From Methanomassiliicoccaceae archaeon (lineage in GTDB: Archaea > Thermoplasmatota > Thermoplasmata > Methanomassiliicoccales > Methanomethylophilaceae): 5,615 bases of DNA. The translations under genes and the position numbers were made by a program. Position 1 is the first letter of the stretch. The number at the start of each line of letters is the position of its first letter. Location of the stretch: assembly GCA_031254685.1 (NCBI GenBank), contig JAIRTZ010000037.1, positions 1-5,615 of the forward strand. The letters are read 5' to 3'. The notes beneath the pieces are model-generated. The model worked only from the letters and a program-made list of their open reading frames with translations, had not been told where the DNA came from and searched no databases. Shown here one piece after another: positions 5,383 through 5,615 of the stretch.

Positions 5383-5532
5383 CGTAAACCCAAATACCCG
5401 CATACGCGGGTGGCTCGATGACAGATGTCTGCAGCCGTTCCTTCTCTCAAAACGGCCGTGTTTTGGTGCAGGTGTGTCCTTGCTTCACAGTGAAGCGGTT
5501 ACGTGAACGACAATACTTGGAGTGGAATACGA
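5383..5532 (+). promoter_or_regulatory. Long structured 5' leader of S13 gene
   Basis: About 150 bases separate the inferred transcript start from the S13 ATG. The leader holds several perfect stems. ACCCGC (5396-5401) pairs with GCGGGT (5406-5411) around ATAC. GCCGTT (5434-5439) pairs with AACGGC (5451-5456). CAAAAC (5448-5453) pairs with GTTTTG (5460-5465). GCTTC (5482-5486) pairs with GAAGC (5492-5496). CTGCA (5429-5433) can also pair with TGCAG (5467-5471), closing a larger domain. The second and third stems share bases 5451-5453 and exclude each other. GGAG at 5519-5522, ten bases before the ATG, is the likely ribosome binding site. An autoregulatory role is inferred, and a separate small RNA gene is also possible. 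Confidence 0.55.
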
Positions 5533-5615
5533 ATGGCAGCAGCAAAGAAAGAGGCGCCGAAGAAGGTCGAGGACGAGAACTTCAACTTCATCGTCCGTAT
5601 CGCGAACAGCGATAT
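5533..5615 (+). CDS. rps13: Ribosomal protein S13 (uS13), N-terminal fragment
   Basis: Only the first 27 codons are in the window, and the gene continues past the right edge. After a Lys- and Glu-rich start (M-A-A-A-K-K-E), the segment F-N-F-I-V-R-I-A-N-S-D matches the conserved opening of archaeal S13, typically F-x-Y-I-V-R-I-A-N-T-D. S13 sits in the head of the small ribosomal subunit and contacts the P-site tRNA. In archaea it usually opens an operon with S4, S11 and an RNA polymerase subunit. Those genes would lie downstream and cannot be checked here. ATG at 5533 is favoured because GGAG lies ten bases upstream. A GTG at 5503 is in frame but would add ten residues not expected for the family. 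Alanine at position two should make it a substrate for methionine removal. Confidence 0.88.
   Translation, partial: MAAAKKEAPKKVEDENFNFIVRIANSD

Noticed and set aside
5415..5431. C/D box guide RNA (TCGATGA followed by TCTG)
   Set aside because: The C-box match is imperfect and no CTGA D-box follows at a suitable distance, so the pairing stems explain the region better.
5418..5615. Open frame from an ATG in the S13 leader running past the S13 start
   Set aside because: It is in a different frame from S13, its later part is simply the shifted S13 frame, and it has no visible ribosome binding site.

Overview
The window reads as archaeal chromosome, most likely a gut-type Thermoplasmata methanogen (Methanomassiliicoccales/Methanomethylophilaceae). 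That placement is inferred from general character, not from a database match. The archaeal evidence is direct: TATA boxes sit about 25 bases before inferred transcript starts, one operon appears leaderless, the methionine aminopeptidase is type II, the tRNA gene has no encoded CCA, and the right edge opens a gene whose N-terminus matches archaeal ribosomal protein S13. All four genes with a visible stop end in TGA. This fits, without proving, a lineage that avoids TAG.

Layout. Bases 1-338 hold no convincing gene. They contain an unassigned left edge, an AT-rich stretch, two perfect hairpins, and a promoter and ribosome binding site for the next gene. Bases 339-2903 encode an 854-residue secreted, membrane-anchored surface protein. 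It has a signal peptide, about 14 beta-helix-type rungs built on a V-x-I-S-G-G-T motif, an Ig-like segment, two InlB-B/Flg_new-like repeats, an X2-like domain and a C-terminal transmembrane anchor. A strong hairpin plus T-tract terminator closes this unit.

Bases 3017-5174 are a tight three-gene operon with overlapping ends: a metallo-beta-lactamase-fold hydrolase, a YrdC/Sua5-type threonylcarbamoyl-AMP synthase (tRNA t6A synthesis) and type II methionine aminopeptidase. Its TATA box lies about 25 bases before the first ATG, so the transcript is probably leaderless.

Bases 5235-5319 are a type II tRNA-Leu (anticodon CAA) with its own promoter. Another TATA box then starts an unusually long (about 150 base), hairpin-rich leader before the ribosomal protein S13 gene, which runs off the right edge. 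From 3017 onward the theme is translation and protein maturation, whereas the left half is a cell-surface gene. The most unusual non-coding signal is the S13 leader, where two hairpins share bases and cannot form together.
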